Assembly (NCBI GenBank): GCA_030433005.1
Contig: JAUILQ010000003.1
Span: 1 to 64,000 of the forward strand
DNA length: 64,000 nucleotides
Direction: 5' to 3'
Source: Alphaproteobacteria bacterium
Lineage (GTDB): Bacteria; Pseudomonadota; Alphaproteobacteria; Kiloniellales; DSM-21159
In this document: positions 42,924 to 52,681 of the stretch, in pieces
How the letters are laid out: each line of letters begins with the position of its first letter
Numbering within the stretch: position 1 is the stretch's first letter
Notes under the pieces: generated by a model
Database searches by the model: none
What the model was told of the DNA's origin: nothing
Seen by the model: the letters and a program-made list of their open reading frames with translations, nothing else
Program-made: the position numbers and the translations under genes

Positions 42924-45140
42924 ATGGCAACAGTCGCTCCGAACGCCCAGACAGCCTCCGCCACCGATCCCGGGACGCCGCCGGATCCGGCGGCGGATCC
43001 GGCCAAGGGCTCGCTGGGCCCAGAAGACTCGCTGAACGCCGAGGCCGGCGGCCCGGACTGGCGGCCCTGGGCGGTCGGCGCCCTGCTGCTGGCCGCGGCC
43101 GTGGCCGGCGTGTTCTGGGTCTTCCGCTTCGTCGAGACGCAGCGCGAGCAGGACCTCAGGGTCTGGCAGGATCGCCTGGCGCTGGTCGCCGAGAGCCGCA
43201 GCGCCGCGGTCGACGACTGGCTCGGCGCGCAGCGCGCGGAGATCGCCGCGCTGGCCGACAACGCTTCGGTCCGCCTGCTGCTCAGCGAGCTCGCCCTGGT
43301 CGGCGGCGACCGCGCCGGGGTCACCGACCTGGAAGGCCAGCTCGGCTATCTCGAGAACCTGCTCGCGGTCACCGCGGACCGCGCCGGCTACGTCGACGAG
43401 GCCGCGCCGCCGAGCGTCGGCGCCAACCTGCCGTTCGAGCCGCTTGCCGGCATCGCGCTGCTCGACCCGGCGGGCCGGGTCGTCGGCGCTTCCTCCGGCT
43501 TCGCGCCGGGCCCGCTGCCGGACGGCGGCGGCGAGCGTCTGTCGCTCGTGCGCAGCGCCGAGCGCGGCCTGCTGCTGCGCCTGACCGCGCCGGTCTACGC
43601 CCTGCAGGGCGAGGCCGCGACGGGGCAGGAGGTCGGCTGGGTCGTCGCCCAGGCGCCGGCGGCCGAGCCGCTGGCCCGGCTGCTGAGCCAGCCTGGCCTG
43701 CCGCGCGCCGGCATCGAGACCTGGCTGCTGCGTCGACAGGATGCCGCCGTCGACTACCTGCTGGAGGCCGGCGGCGGCTCCGGCGGCCAGCTCGCCGCCG
43801 ACACGCCGGCCCTGGCGGGCGCCGCCGCCCTGGCGCAGCCCGGCGGCTTCGGGCTCTACCGCGACCGTGCCGGCGAGGAGGTTCTGGCGACCGGCCGACG
43901 CCTCGAGCAGGCGCCGCTCACGGTCATGGTCTCCGCCGAGCGCGCCGTCGCGCTGGCCGACAGCGAGGCGCGCCTCGGCCGGCTGATGGCCCTGCTGCTG
44001 CTGGCCATCGGGATGATCGGCGCCGGCATGGCGGTGATCTGGCGGCACGGCGCCTCGCGCCGCGCCCGCGCGGCGGCCCTGGCCTTCAGGCGGGCGGCGC
44101 GCGAGCTCGCCGAGCAGCGCGACCTGCTGCGCCTGGTCACCGACAACCAGCCGACCGCGATCACCATCCTCGACGCCGAGGGGCGCTACCGCTTCGCCAA
44201 CCGGACGGCCGGCGAGCGCGCCGGCATGGCGACCGGCGACATGCTGGGCAAGGAGATGTCGGCGGTGCGCGGCGCCGCTGCCGCCCATCGCACCCTGGCG
44301 CTGGCCGAGCAGGCGCGCGAGACCGGCCAGGCGGTCGCCGACTCGCTGCGCATCGAGCCCCCGGCCCCCGGCGCGCAGGAAGGCCAGCGCCGGGTCTTCG
44401 CCACCGACCACATTCCGGTGCCGCGCAGCGCCGAGCTCGGCGAGGCCGTACTGGTCGTCGAGCGAGACCTCTCGGTCGAGTACCGCGAGCGGGCCCGGCG
44501 CGAGCGCGCGCTCAACGACCTGATCGAGGCGCTGGTCCGGCTGGTCGACAAGCGCGACCCCTTCGCCGCCGACCACTCGCAGCGGGTCGGCCGACTGGCC
44601 CAGGGCCTGGCGCGCGAGATGGGCCTGTCCGACCGCGACCGCGAGACCGCGCGCATCGCCGGCCTGCTGATGAACGTCGGCAAGATCGCCGTGCCGGAAT
44701 CGCTGCTGACCCGCAAGGGCGAGCTGTCCGACGCCGAGCGTCGCCTCGTGCGCGAGTCGATGAGCGCCAGCGCCGAGCTGCTGCAGGGCATCGAGTTCGA
44801 CGGCCCGGTGGTCGAGACCCTGCACCAGGCCCAGGCGCAGCTGCAGGGCCGGGACGGGGCCTCGCCGGGCTCGATGCTGGTGCCGGCGCGGATCCTCAGC
44901 GTCGCCAACGCCTTCGTCGGCATGGTCAGCGACCGCGCCTGGCGCGAGCGCCTGACGGTCGACGAGGCGATCGCCGAGATCATGGCCGGCATCGGTGCGC
45001 GCTTCGACCGCGGTGTCGTGGCGGCGCTGGTCAACTATCTGGACAACAAGGACCGGCGCGCCGAGTGGGAAGCCGGCGCCGCGGCGCCGGGCACCGGGAG
45101 CGGCGAAGGCGAGGCGGGCGGCGAAGGCGACGACGGCTAG
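42924..45140 (+). CDS. Transmembrane PAS / degenerate HD-GYP protein
   Basis: 738 residues. Disordered N-terminus, TM1 (about 49-67), a large periplasmic domain (about 70-352, cache-like), TM2 (about 354-373), a PAS domain (about 404-520, ITILDAEGRYRFANRTAG) and an HD-GYP-like domain (about 535-715). The domain keeps DHSQRV (H551) and VGKIAVPESLL, but the HD pair is MN (583-584), the next ligand His is lost (RESMSAS), HHExxxGxGYP is replaced by LHQAQAQLQGRDGASPG, and the later Asp of VADxxD is gone. It therefore cannot be an active c-di-GMP phosphodiesterase, but could be a receptor. Divergent from the LapG-like gene. Confidence 0.88.
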   Translation: MATVAPNAQTASATDPGTPPDPAADPAKGSLGPEDSLNAEAGGPDWRPWAVGALLLAAAVAGVFWVFRFVETQREQDLRVWQDRLALVAESRSAAVDDWLGAQRAEIAALADNASVRLLLSELALVGGDRAGVTDLEGQLGYLENLLAVTADRAGYVDEAAPPSVGANLPFEPLAGIALLDPAGRVVGASSGFAPGPLPDGGGERLSLVRSAERGLLLRLTAPVYALQGEAATGQEVGWVVAQAPAAEPLARLLSQPGLPRAGIETWLLRRQDAAVDYLLEAGGGSGGQLAADTPALAGAAALAQPGGFGLYRDRAGEEVLATGRRLEQAPLTVMVSAERAVALADSEARLGRLMALLLLAIGMIGAGMAVIWRHGASRRARAAALAFRRAARELAEQRDLLRLVTDNQPTAITILDAEGRYRFANRTAGERAGMATGDMLGKEMSAVRGAAAAHRTLALAEQARETGQAVADSLRIEPPAPGAQEGQRRVFATDHIPVPRSAELGEAVLVVERDLSVEYRERARRERALNDLIEALVRLVDKRDPFAADHSQRVGRLAQGLAREMGLSDRDRETARIAGLLMNVGKIAVPESLLTRKGELSDAERRLVRESMSASAELLQGIEFDGPVVETLHQAQAQLQGRDGASPGSMLVPARILSVANAFVGMVSDRAWRERLTVDEAIAEIMAGIGARFDRGVVAALVNYLDNKDRRAEWEAGAAAPGTGSGEGEAGGEGDDG

Positions 45141-45141
45141 C

Positions 45142-45159
45142 CGGGCCGGCGCCGGCCCG
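45142..45159. repeat. 18-bp perfect GC palindrome
   Basis: cgggccggc followed directly by gccggcccg, 1 nt after the HD-GYP stop codon. It can form a short hairpin without a U-tract; possible weak 3'-end structure. Confidence 0.4.
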
Positions 45160-45236
45160 CGGCGCTGGACCGGGCCGGGCGATGTCCCTAACCTTGACGG
45201 CTCAGGGCCCGGCATGGGTTTCCAGGAGAGCTTCTC

Positions 45237-46016
45237 GTGGCATTTCTCGGCAGGCAGCAGTCCAGCCTCCTCCAGGAGGAACCGGAGGACGGCGTGGTGC
45301 GCCGGCTGCCCGAGGACCTGCGGCTCTACGCCATCGGCGACATCCATGGCCGGCTCGACCTGCTCGAACGCCTGCACGAGCGCATTGCCAACGATGCCGA
45401 CGCGAGCGGCGTCCCGCGCCGGCGCCTGGTCTATCTCGGCGACTACGTCGATCGTGGCGCCCAGTCGAAGCAGGTCATCGACCGCCTGATCGAGCAGCCG
45501 CTCGAGGGCTTCGAGGCGGTTCACCTGATGGGCAACCACGAGTTCTTCTTGCACCGCTTCCTGGTCGACCCCGAGGTCGGCGACGTCTGGCTGATGAACG
45601 GCGGCGAGACGACGCTGCAGAGCTACGGCATCGAGCCCTGGGACGATCCGCCCGAAGGCCAGGAGCGACTGGACTGGCTTTCGGCGCTGTTCGCCGAGGC
45701 GCTGCCGGAGGCGCACCGCCGCTGGCTCGACGACCTGGCGCTGACCCACGAGGCCGGCGACTACTTCTTCGTGCACGCCGGCGTGCGCCCGGGCGTGGCG
45801 CTGGACGCGCAGGATCCCGAGAACCTGATCTGGATCCGCGAGCCCTTCCTGCGCTCGGCCGAGGAGTTCGGCAAGCTGGTCGTCCACGGTCACACGCCCG
45901 ACGTCAATCCGGTGCGCCGCGGCAACCGCATCTGCGTCGACACCGGCGCCTGCTACGGCGGCCGGCTGACCGCTCTGGTGCTCCAGGGTGACGAGCAGCA
46001 CTTCCTCCAGGTCTGA
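45237..46016 (+). CDS. PPP-type metallophosphoesterase (serine/threonine phosphatase-like)
   Basis: 259 residues from GTG 45237 (AGGAGAG 6 nt upstream). Complete metallophosphatase motif set: GDIHGRLD (about 34-41), GDYVDRGAQSK, GNHEFFLHR, and C-terminal VHGHTP with DTGACYGG. Close to the bacterial PrpA/ApaH-like PPP group; could dephosphorylate proteins or nucleotides. Its 3' end overlaps the nucleotidyltransferase gene by 29 nt, so the two are translationally coupled. Confidence 0.88.
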   Translation: MAFLGRQQSSLLQEEPEDGVVRRLPEDLRLYAIGDIHGRLDLLERLHERIANDADASGVPRRRLVYLGDYVDRGAQSKQVIDRLIEQPLEGFEAVHLMGNHEFFLHRFLVDPEVGDVWLMNGGETTLQSYGIEPWDDPPEGQERLDWLSALFAEALPEAHRRWLDDLALTHEAGDYFFVHAGVRPGVALDAQDPENLIWIREPFLRSAEEFGKLVVHGHTPDVNPVRRGNRICVDTGACYGGRLTALVLQGDEQHFLQV

Positions 46017-47064
46017 GCCCGGGCCGGCGGCCGACGGACTTGCCGTCTGGCGCCGCATCGCGACGGGGCAGGCCGGGGCGGCGCTGCCCGAGGGCGCGGG
46101 CGCCGCGTTGGCGGCCTTCACCGGGGCCGCCGCGGTGCCCTGGCTGCTCGGCGAGCCGGCCGGCCTGGAGCCGGAGGCGATCGAGCGGAGCCGGCTGCTC
46201 AACCGCTTCGCCCGCGCGCGCCGCGAGGACTGCCTGGCGGCGATCGAGGCGGCCGGCGTGCCGGTCGTCGCGCTCAAGGGCTTCGCCTCGGCCTTCCAGC
46301 TCTACCCCGATCCCGACCTCAGGGTCATGGGCGACCTCGACCTGCTGGTCCGGCCGCGCGACCGCGACCGGCTGATCGCGCTGCTCGCCGCCGAGGGCTA
46401 TGCCTTCCAGGCGACGCCGACCGGGCCCTGGGGCTTCACCTCGACCGCCAGCTACCAGCCCTTCGTCTCGGCCGACGGCGCGGTCAACCTGGACATCCAC
46501 GTCGCGCCCGACTGCGCGCCGGTGCCGGCCTCGCTGTCGACCGAGCGTGTCTTCGCCGAGGCGCGGCCGCTGCCCGGCTGCCGCCTGGCGGTGCCGGGGC
46601 CCAGCCCGACCCACGCCTTCCTGCTGTTCGCCTCCAACGCCGCCAAGGACAAGTTCGGCCGCTGGGCGGTCAAGAAGGCGATCGACGCGCTGCTGCTGCT
46701 GCGCCGGGAGCGCGAGGCGGCGCCGGAAATCGAGTGGGACTGGCTGGCCGGGACGGCGCGGCGCGGCCGCTATCTCAAGCCGCTGCGCGTCTTCCTGGCG
46801 CTGCTCGCGCGCTTCGGCGCCGACCTCTCGGCGCTGCCGGCCGAGCTGCGGCGTCCGCCCGGCGGGCTGGCCGGCCGCGAGCTCGAGCGCGTGCTCGCCG
46901 ACTGGGCGGGCTTCTTCGCGCGCGAGGAGGGCTTCGGCGACTACCTGCGCCGCGAGCTGCTGCTGACCGCAGAGCCGCCGGTCGTGCTCGCCAACAACTG
47001 GGCGCGCCTCAAGGGCCTGCTGCGCCCGCGCAGCGGCATTCCCGAGGGCCCGCCGGGGGCCTGA
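45988..47064 (+). CDS. Nucleotidyltransferase-family protein (NTP_transf_5-like)
   Basis: 358 residues from GTG 45988, inside the end of the phosphatase gene. Landmarks of the family: [20 protein letters not shown] followed by [16 protein letters not shown] (GDLDLLV is the metal-binding acidic motif), then [11 protein letters not shown] and a helical C-terminal half. From memory, members of this family accompany HprK-related kinase A and PqqD-like proteins (HPr-rel-A system), both present at 26.8-28 kb. Reaction unknown; nucleotide transfer to a protein or sugar is inferred from the fold. Confidence 0.78.
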   Translation: MTSSTSSRSEPGPAADGLAVWRRIATGQAGAALPEGAGAALAAFTGAAAVPWLLGEPAGLEPEAIERSRLLNRFARARREDCLAAIEAAGVPVVALKGFASAFQLYPDPDLRVMGDLDLLVRPRDRDRLIALLAAEGYAFQATPTGPWGFTSTASYQPFVSADGAVNLDIHVAPDCAPVPASLSTERVFAEARPLPGCRLAVPGPSPTHAFLLFASNAAKDKFGRWAVKKAIDALLLLRREREAAPEIEWDWLAGTARRGRYLKPLRVFLALLARFGADLSALPAELRRPPGGLAGRELERVLADWAGFFAREEGFGDYLRRELLLTAEPPVVLANNWARLKGLLRPRSGIPEGPPGA

Positions 47065-47150
47065 GGACCGGACCGCGCCCGCCGGCGCTGTGGTCGGGCC
47101 GCTGCCTGTGCTATGGGGAGCCGCGGCATGGCCAGACGGGGGACGAGGGC

Positions 47151-48095
<945 letters not shown>

Positions 48096-48111
48096 GCGGG
48101 CGGCGCCGGCC

Positions 48112-48927
48112 ATGGGCCTCGCCTACCGACTCCGCCAGCACGCCAAGCGGCCGCTGCGCCGCCACGCGCCGGGGCTCTACGCCCGGGCGCTGGCATTGTG
48201 GAGCGGGCTGCACCCGGACGCCGGCGCCGCCTCGGGCGAGGCCGGGCCGCCCGCCGCGCTGAGCGCGCGCGCCGGCGAGCAGGTCGCCCACGGTCCCTTC
48301 GCCGGACTGCGCTACCGCGGCGCCTCGGTCGGCAGCGTCAGCGCGGCCAAGCTGGTCGGCAGCTACGAGGCCGAGCTGCACCCGCTGTTCCGCGAGATCG
48401 CCGGGCAGGGCTTCGAGCGCATCGTCGACGTCGGCTGCGCCGAGGGCTTCTACGCCGTCGGCCTCGCCCGCCTGCTGCCGCAGGCCCGGGTGATCGCGGT
48501 CGACCCCCTTGCCGCGGCGCGCGCGGCCTGCCGGCGGCTCGCCGAGGACAACGGCGTCGCCGATCGCCTGGAGCTGCACGGCGCGGCCGACGCCGGCGCG
48601 CTGCGCCGCTGGTGCCGCGGGCGCTGCCTGCTGCTGCTCGACTGCGAGGGCGCCGAGGAGGGGCTGCTGCGGCCGAAGCGCGTGCCGGGCCTCGCCGGCT
48701 GCCACATCCTGGTCGAGCTGCACGACTTCGTCGATCCCGGGCTGTCCGACCGGGTGCTGCCGCGCTTCCGCGACACGCATCGCTGCACGCTGGTCGCCCA
48801 GCAGCCGCGCGAGGCCGCCGACTGGCCGGTGCTCGAAGGCCTTGAGCCGGCCCTGGCGGCGCGGCTGCTCGACGAGCGGCGCCCGCGCGACCTGCAGTGG
48901 GCCTGGCTGACGCCCCGCGCCGCGTGA
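48112..48927 (+). CDS. Class I SAM-dependent methyltransferase
   Basis: 271 residues. A Rossmann-type SAM site is visible: RIVDVGCAEGFYAVGLARLL (motif I), VIAVDPLAA (motif II) and CLLLLDCEGAEEGLL. The N-terminus is basic. Likely methylates a sugar or lipid intermediate of the neighbouring polysaccharide pathway; substrate unknown. Convergent with the membrane protein gene at 48948. Confidence 0.85.
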   Translation: MGLAYRLRQHAKRPLRRHAPGLYARALALWSGLHPDAGAASGEAGPPAALSARAGEQVAHGPFAGLRYRGASVGSVSAAKLVGSYEAELHPLFREIAGQGFERIVDVGCAEGFYAVGLARLLPQARVIAVDPLAAARAACRRLAEDNGVADRLELHGAADAGALRRWCRGRCLLLLDCEGAEEGLLRPKRVPGLAGCHILVELHDFVDPGLSDRVLPRFRDTHRCTLVAQQPREAADWPVLEGLEPALAARLLDERRPRDLQWAWLTPRAA

Positions 48928-48947
48928 ACCCGCAAAGCGGCGGAATC

Positions 48948-50351
48948 TCAGCGCAGCAGCTGCGGCGGACGCTTGAGCGAGGCCAGGAAGGGGTGCTGCT
49001 GGGGCGCCTGGGCGGCGGTCGCGACCTGCGTCGTCAGGTAGGGCAGCTTGATCATCAGCCCGGCGAAGACCCAGAAGTAGACGTTGGCGGGGTCGAGATC
49101 GAGCGCCCAGCCCTTGCCGCTGGTCAGCATCATCGTGACCAGATAGCCGAGCAGAGCGCTGGCCGCCGGCTGCAGCGGCGTGCCGGCGGTTTGGCGACGG
49201 GCGTTCAGGCCGAGCACGACCAGGCCGGCGAAGATCGCCAGCAGCGCCAGCAGGCCCATGACGCCGAGCTCGACCACGACCTTGGCGTAGTAGTTCTCGA
49301 CCGCGACGAAGACGTAGTCCTCGGGCAGCACGTGGCGCGAGGCGATGGTCGCCATGCCGGTGCCGGTGCCCAGCGGCGTGCTCGCGATGGTGTCGAGCAG
49401 GCCGGCGACCGCGACGTTCTTCGAGTAGACCGTGGCCAGGTGGCTGACGCCGGTGAACAGCGCCATGACGTCGAAGCCGGCGATCTCCAGCACGGTCAGC
49501 ACGAACACCGGCCCGAGCAGCAGGCCGGCGAACATCTTGGTCAGGCGGGCGTCGACGATCAGCGTCAGCAGCAGCAGCAGCGGCATGAACACGAACAGCG
49601 AGCGCGAGCCCGACAGCAGGCCGGCGATCAGCACGACGCCCAGGCCGATCTTGCCGAGCAGGCGCCAGCGCGCGGTCGGGTCGGCGAAGGCGACCGCGTA
49701 GGCCGGGACGATCATCGCCAGGCAGAACTGGCCGTACTGCGCGGCGAAGGTGAAGGTCGAGTTGAAGCGGCCGAGCGTGGCGCCGAAGTCGAAGCGCGTG
49801 AAGTCCTGGGTCACGGCCTCGGCGGCGGCGCCGTAGATCGCGCGCATGGTGTTCTCGTAGCCCATCGCCAGGCTCAGCATGAAGGTGGCGATGCCGAAGC
49901 CGCAGGGCACGAGCCCGACGATCAGCAGCCGGCGCATCAGCGTCGCGACCTCCTCGCCGCGCTCGCAGAAGGCGGCGGCGACGTAGACCAGCGGCAGGTA
50001 GAGCAGCGAGACCTTGATGCCGATCATCGCGACCCGCCAGTCGTAGAGCTGCGGGTTGCCGACCTGGGCGAAGGCGACGAAGGCGTAGAACGCCAGCAGC
50101 ATGGTCAGCCAGCTCGGCAGCGGCGCGCGCGCCAGGCTGTCGCGGCCGGCCAGGAAGAACATCGCGATGCAGGGAATCGCGAAGAAGAGGTCCTTGAACA
50201 GCTTGGGGATCTCGCCCGAGAGGGACAGCGAGACGACGCCCGCGAACGGCAGGTAGACCAGCAGGCCGAGGAAGCCCCAGCGCCAGCGCAGCATGCACAT
50301 CAGCACCAGGGGCGCCGCGAGCAGGGCAACGGGAAGAAGCAGAAAGTTCAT
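48948..50351 (-). CDS. O-antigen polymerase/ligase-like membrane protein
   Basis: 467 residues with about 10-12 TM helices. Central loop region TFTFAAQYGQFCLAMIVPAY, GLLSGSRSLFVFMPLLLLL and a periplasmic segment STPLGTGTGMATIASRHV, with ENYYAKVVVELGVMGLLALL, which is the layout of Wzy/ligase proteins. This is the second such protein in the window and does not closely resemble the first. First codon overlaps the upstream glycosyltransferase stop by 4 nt (ATGA), so it belongs to the 48.9-54 kb minus-strand operon. Confidence 0.85.
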   Translation of the reverse strand: MNFLLLPVALLAAPLVLMCMLRWRWGFLGLLVYLPFAGVVSLSLSGEIPKLFKDLFFAIPCIAMFFLAGRDSLARAPLPSWLTMLLAFYAFVAFAQVGNPQLYDWRVAMIGIKVSLLYLPLVYVAAAFCERGEEVATLMRRLLIVGLVPCGFGIATFMLSLAMGYENTMRAIYGAAAEAVTQDFTRFDFGATLGRFNSTFTFAAQYGQFCLAMIVPAYAVAFADPTARWRLLGKIGLGVVLIAGLLSGSRSLFVFMPLLLLLTLIVDARLTKMFAGLLLGPVFVLTVLEIAGFDVMALFTGVSHLATVYSKNVAVAGLLDTIASTPLGTGTGMATIASRHVLPEDYVFVAVENYYAKVVVELGVMGLLALLAIFAGLVVLGLNARRQTAGTPLQPAASALLGYLVTMMLTSGKGWALDLDPANVYFWVFAGLMIKLPYLTTQVATAAQAPQQHPFLASLKRPPQLLR

Positions 50352-51664
50352 CGTCGGCTGGTCTGAGGGGGCGTCGCGGCGGCCGCGGGACCGTCGCCGG
50401 GATCGTCGATCCCGGCGGTGAGGTCGAGCAGGCCGTCCTGCCGCGCCGGCCCGGATAGCAGCAGACTACGATAGAAGGCGCCGAGGCGTCCACGGAAGCC
50501 GTCCCAGCCGAACGCGCGGCCGCGGCGCGCCGCCGCCTCGCCCATGCGCGCCAGACCGGCGCGGTCGGCCGCCAGCGCGCGCAGCGCCGCGGCGCCGGCC
50601 TCGACATCGACCGGCGGCACGAGCCGGCCCTCCTGGCCGTCGCGGACCACCGATCGCGCCGGCGTCGACAGCAGGCAGGGCAGGCCGCTGGCCAGGGCCT
50701 CCAGCACGACCAGGGGGCCGCCCTCGATCAGCGAGAGGAAGACGAAGAGGTCGCATTCGCGCATCGTCTCGGCGAGCCTGTCCGGCTCCAGCACCCCGAG
50801 GTGGCGGGCGCCGGGCGGCAGCTCGGCCAGCAGCCGCCGGCCGAAGTCGTCGACGACCGGGCCGACCAGCAGCAGCTCCGCGTCGGACAGCGCGGCGCGC
50901 CGCCAGGTCTCGAGCAGCAGATGCACGCCCTTGCGCAGGTTGATGTGGCCGACGTAGAGCACGCGCAGCGGCCCGTCGGCAGGCCGCGGCCGCACCGGCG
51001 GCCGGAAGCGCTGCAGGTCGGCGCCGAGCGGCAGCAGCACCATGCGCTCGCGCGCGATGCCGTGGCCGGCCAGGAAGTCGGCGACGAAGGGCGACTGCAC
51101 CATCAGGCGGTCGGCCTCGGCGATTTCGGCGATGAGGCGCGCCGGCGGCGCGGCGGCGCGCGCGGGCTCGCCCAGGCGCGCGGCCTCGGCGGCCAGGATC
51201 TCCTCCTTCCAGGGCGGCAGCGTGATCTCGAGCAGCGTCGTGGCGCCGCGCGCCCTGGCGGCGCGCAGGCTGTGCAGGCAGCTCTCGATGGCGCCGTGGA
51301 ACACCGCGCCGGCGGGCAGGCGGCGACGGATCCAGCGCGCGGCGAGCCGGTCGTGGAGGTCGTTGCCGGCCTCGAAGCCCGAGGTCACGCGGCTCAGCAG
51401 CTCGGGCAGCGGCCCCGAAACGCCGATCACCCGGTCGGGGTCGAGCCGCGGGTCGCTGCGCTTCGCCAGCATCCGCGCCGCCTTGGGATGCCGGCAGGCC
51501 CAGGACCAGGGCCATTGCCCCGGCTTGGCGTAGAGCCCCGTCAGGAAGCGCCAGGACAGGCCGGCCTCCTGCGCGGCCAGCGGCAGGTTGTAGACGAAGC
51601 CCTGGCGCGCCGGGTGACTGACCACGACCTGCGGCGGCTGCTTGCCGGACCGGTGGGGGCTCAT
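50348..51664 (-). CDS. Glycosyltransferase family 4 (GT-B)
   Basis: 438 residues. C-terminal GT4 domain with LRVLYVGHINLRKGVHLLLE, LGVLEPDRLAETMRECDLF and the E-x7-E region FLSLIEGGPLVVLEALASG. A Pro/Ala-rich tail of about 25 residues follows. Overlaps its downstream neighbour (48948-50351) by 4 nt and its upstream neighbour (51661-52671) by 4 nt, so the three are translationally coupled. Sugar specificity unknown. Confidence 0.9.
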   Translation of the reverse strand: MSPHRSGKQPPQVVVSHPARQGFVYNLPLAAQEAGLSWRFLTGLYAKPGQWPWSWACRHPKAARMLAKRSDPRLDPDRVIGVSGPLPELLSRVTSGFEAGNDLHDRLAARWIRRRLPAGAVFHGAIESCLHSLRAARARGATTLLEITLPPWKEEILAAEAARLGEPARAAAPPARLIAEIAEADRLMVQSPFVADFLAGHGIARERMVLLPLGADLQRFRPPVRPRPADGPLRVLYVGHINLRKGVHLLLETWRRAALSDAELLLVGPVVDDFGRRLLAELPPGARHLGVLEPDRLAETMRECDLFVFLSLIEGGPLVVLEALASGLPCLLSTPARSVVRDGQEGRLVPPVDVEAGAAALRALAADRAGLARMGEAAARRGRAFGWDGFRGRLGAFYRSLLLSGPARQDGLLDLTAGIDDPGDGPAAAATPPQTSRR

Positions 51665-52671
51665 CGCCGGCCTCCCAGGATTTCCTCGAACAGCCGCTCG
51701 TAGGCGTCGGTGACCGCCGAGGCGGTGTGCCTGGCGAGATGCGCCGGCGCGGCGCGGCGCAGCGCCGCGCGCCGGTCCGGGTCGTCGAGCAGGTCGGCGA
51801 GCCGCGCGCGCAGCTGGGCCGCGTCGCCGGAGGCGAAGGTCAGGCCGGCGGGCCCGATGGCGTCGGGCAGCCCGCCGGCGTCCGAGCCGACGACGACGCA
51901 GCCGCAGGCCAGGCCCTCGAGCGCGACGATGCCGAAGGGTTCGGCCCAGCGCGAGGGCACGACCAGGATGCGGCAGCGGTTGAGCTGCTCGACCAGGGCC
52001 GCGCCGCGCCGGGCGCCTGCGAAGGTGACCCGGTCATCGAGGCCGAGCCGGGCCGCCTGGCGCCGCAGCGCCGGTTCCTCGGGCCCCTCGCCGAGGATCA
52101 GCAGGCGTGGCCGGCCGTCCAGGCCGGCGAGCGCCTCGAGCAGCAGGTCGCAGCCCTTGTCCGAGACCAGCCGGCCGGCGAAGCCGAGCTCGTGGTCGCG
52201 CGCGACCTCGGGGCGCTCGACGAAGAGCGCGTCGCGGTAGGGGTTGGGAATCACCGTCGCCGGCACCGGCAGCGCCTCGGCGACGGCCCGGCTGATCGCC
52301 ACGTTGCGCGCCCGCGGCAACACCAGCCGGCGCAGCCGCTCGCTCGGCGCCGGCGCGGCGGGATCGGCCTGCAGCCAGGTCTGGTGGGTCACCACCCAGG
52401 GCCGGGGCCGCGCCAGCAGCGGCCAGGCGAAATGCAGCGACAGGTGGTTGTGCCAGACCAGCTCGGCGTCGCGGACCAGGCCGAGCAGCCGCGCGGCCGT
52501 GGGGCGGCGGATCACCGGATAGGCGAAGGCGCGGCCGTCGTCCGCCTCGGTCGCCGTGACCAGCGCGAGCTCATGGCCGCGCGCTGCCAGCGCGTCGGCG
52601 ATCGTCTGGCTGGCGATCTCCAGTCCGCCGATCGAGGGGTGGAAGTGGTAGGAGGCGACCAGGATCCTCAT
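51661..52671 (-). CDS. Glycosyltransferase family 4 (GT-B)
   Basis: 336 residues. Start MRILVASYHFHPSIGGLE with the N-terminal glycine-rich loop; donor site LGFAGRLVSDKGCDLLLEAL, LILGEGPEEPALR and PSRWAEPFGIVALEGLACG. Lies 10 bp downstream of the flippase gene. Likely adds one residue of the exopolysaccharide repeat unit. Confidence 0.91.
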   Translation of the reverse strand: MRILVASYHFHPSIGGLEIASQTIADALAARGHELALVTATEADDGRAFAYPVIRRPTAARLLGLVRDAELVWHNHLSLHFAWPLLARPRPWVVTHQTWLQADPAAPAPSERLRRLVLPRARNVAISRAVAEALPVPATVIPNPYRDALFVERPEVARDHELGFAGRLVSDKGCDLLLEALAGLDGRPRLLILGEGPEEPALRRQAARLGLDDRVTFAGARRGAALVEQLNRCRILVVPSRWAEPFGIVALEGLACGCVVVGSDAGGLPDAIGPAGLTFASGDAAQLRARLADLLDDPDRRAALRRAAPAHLARHTASAVTDAYERLFEEILGGRR

Positions 52672-52681
52672 GCCGCCCCCC

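Noticed and set aside
42813-46277. 1154-codon minus-strand open frame opposite the HD-GYP and phosphatase genes
   Set aside because: Low-complexity mirror of GC-rich codons; opposite well-supported genes with clear motifs.
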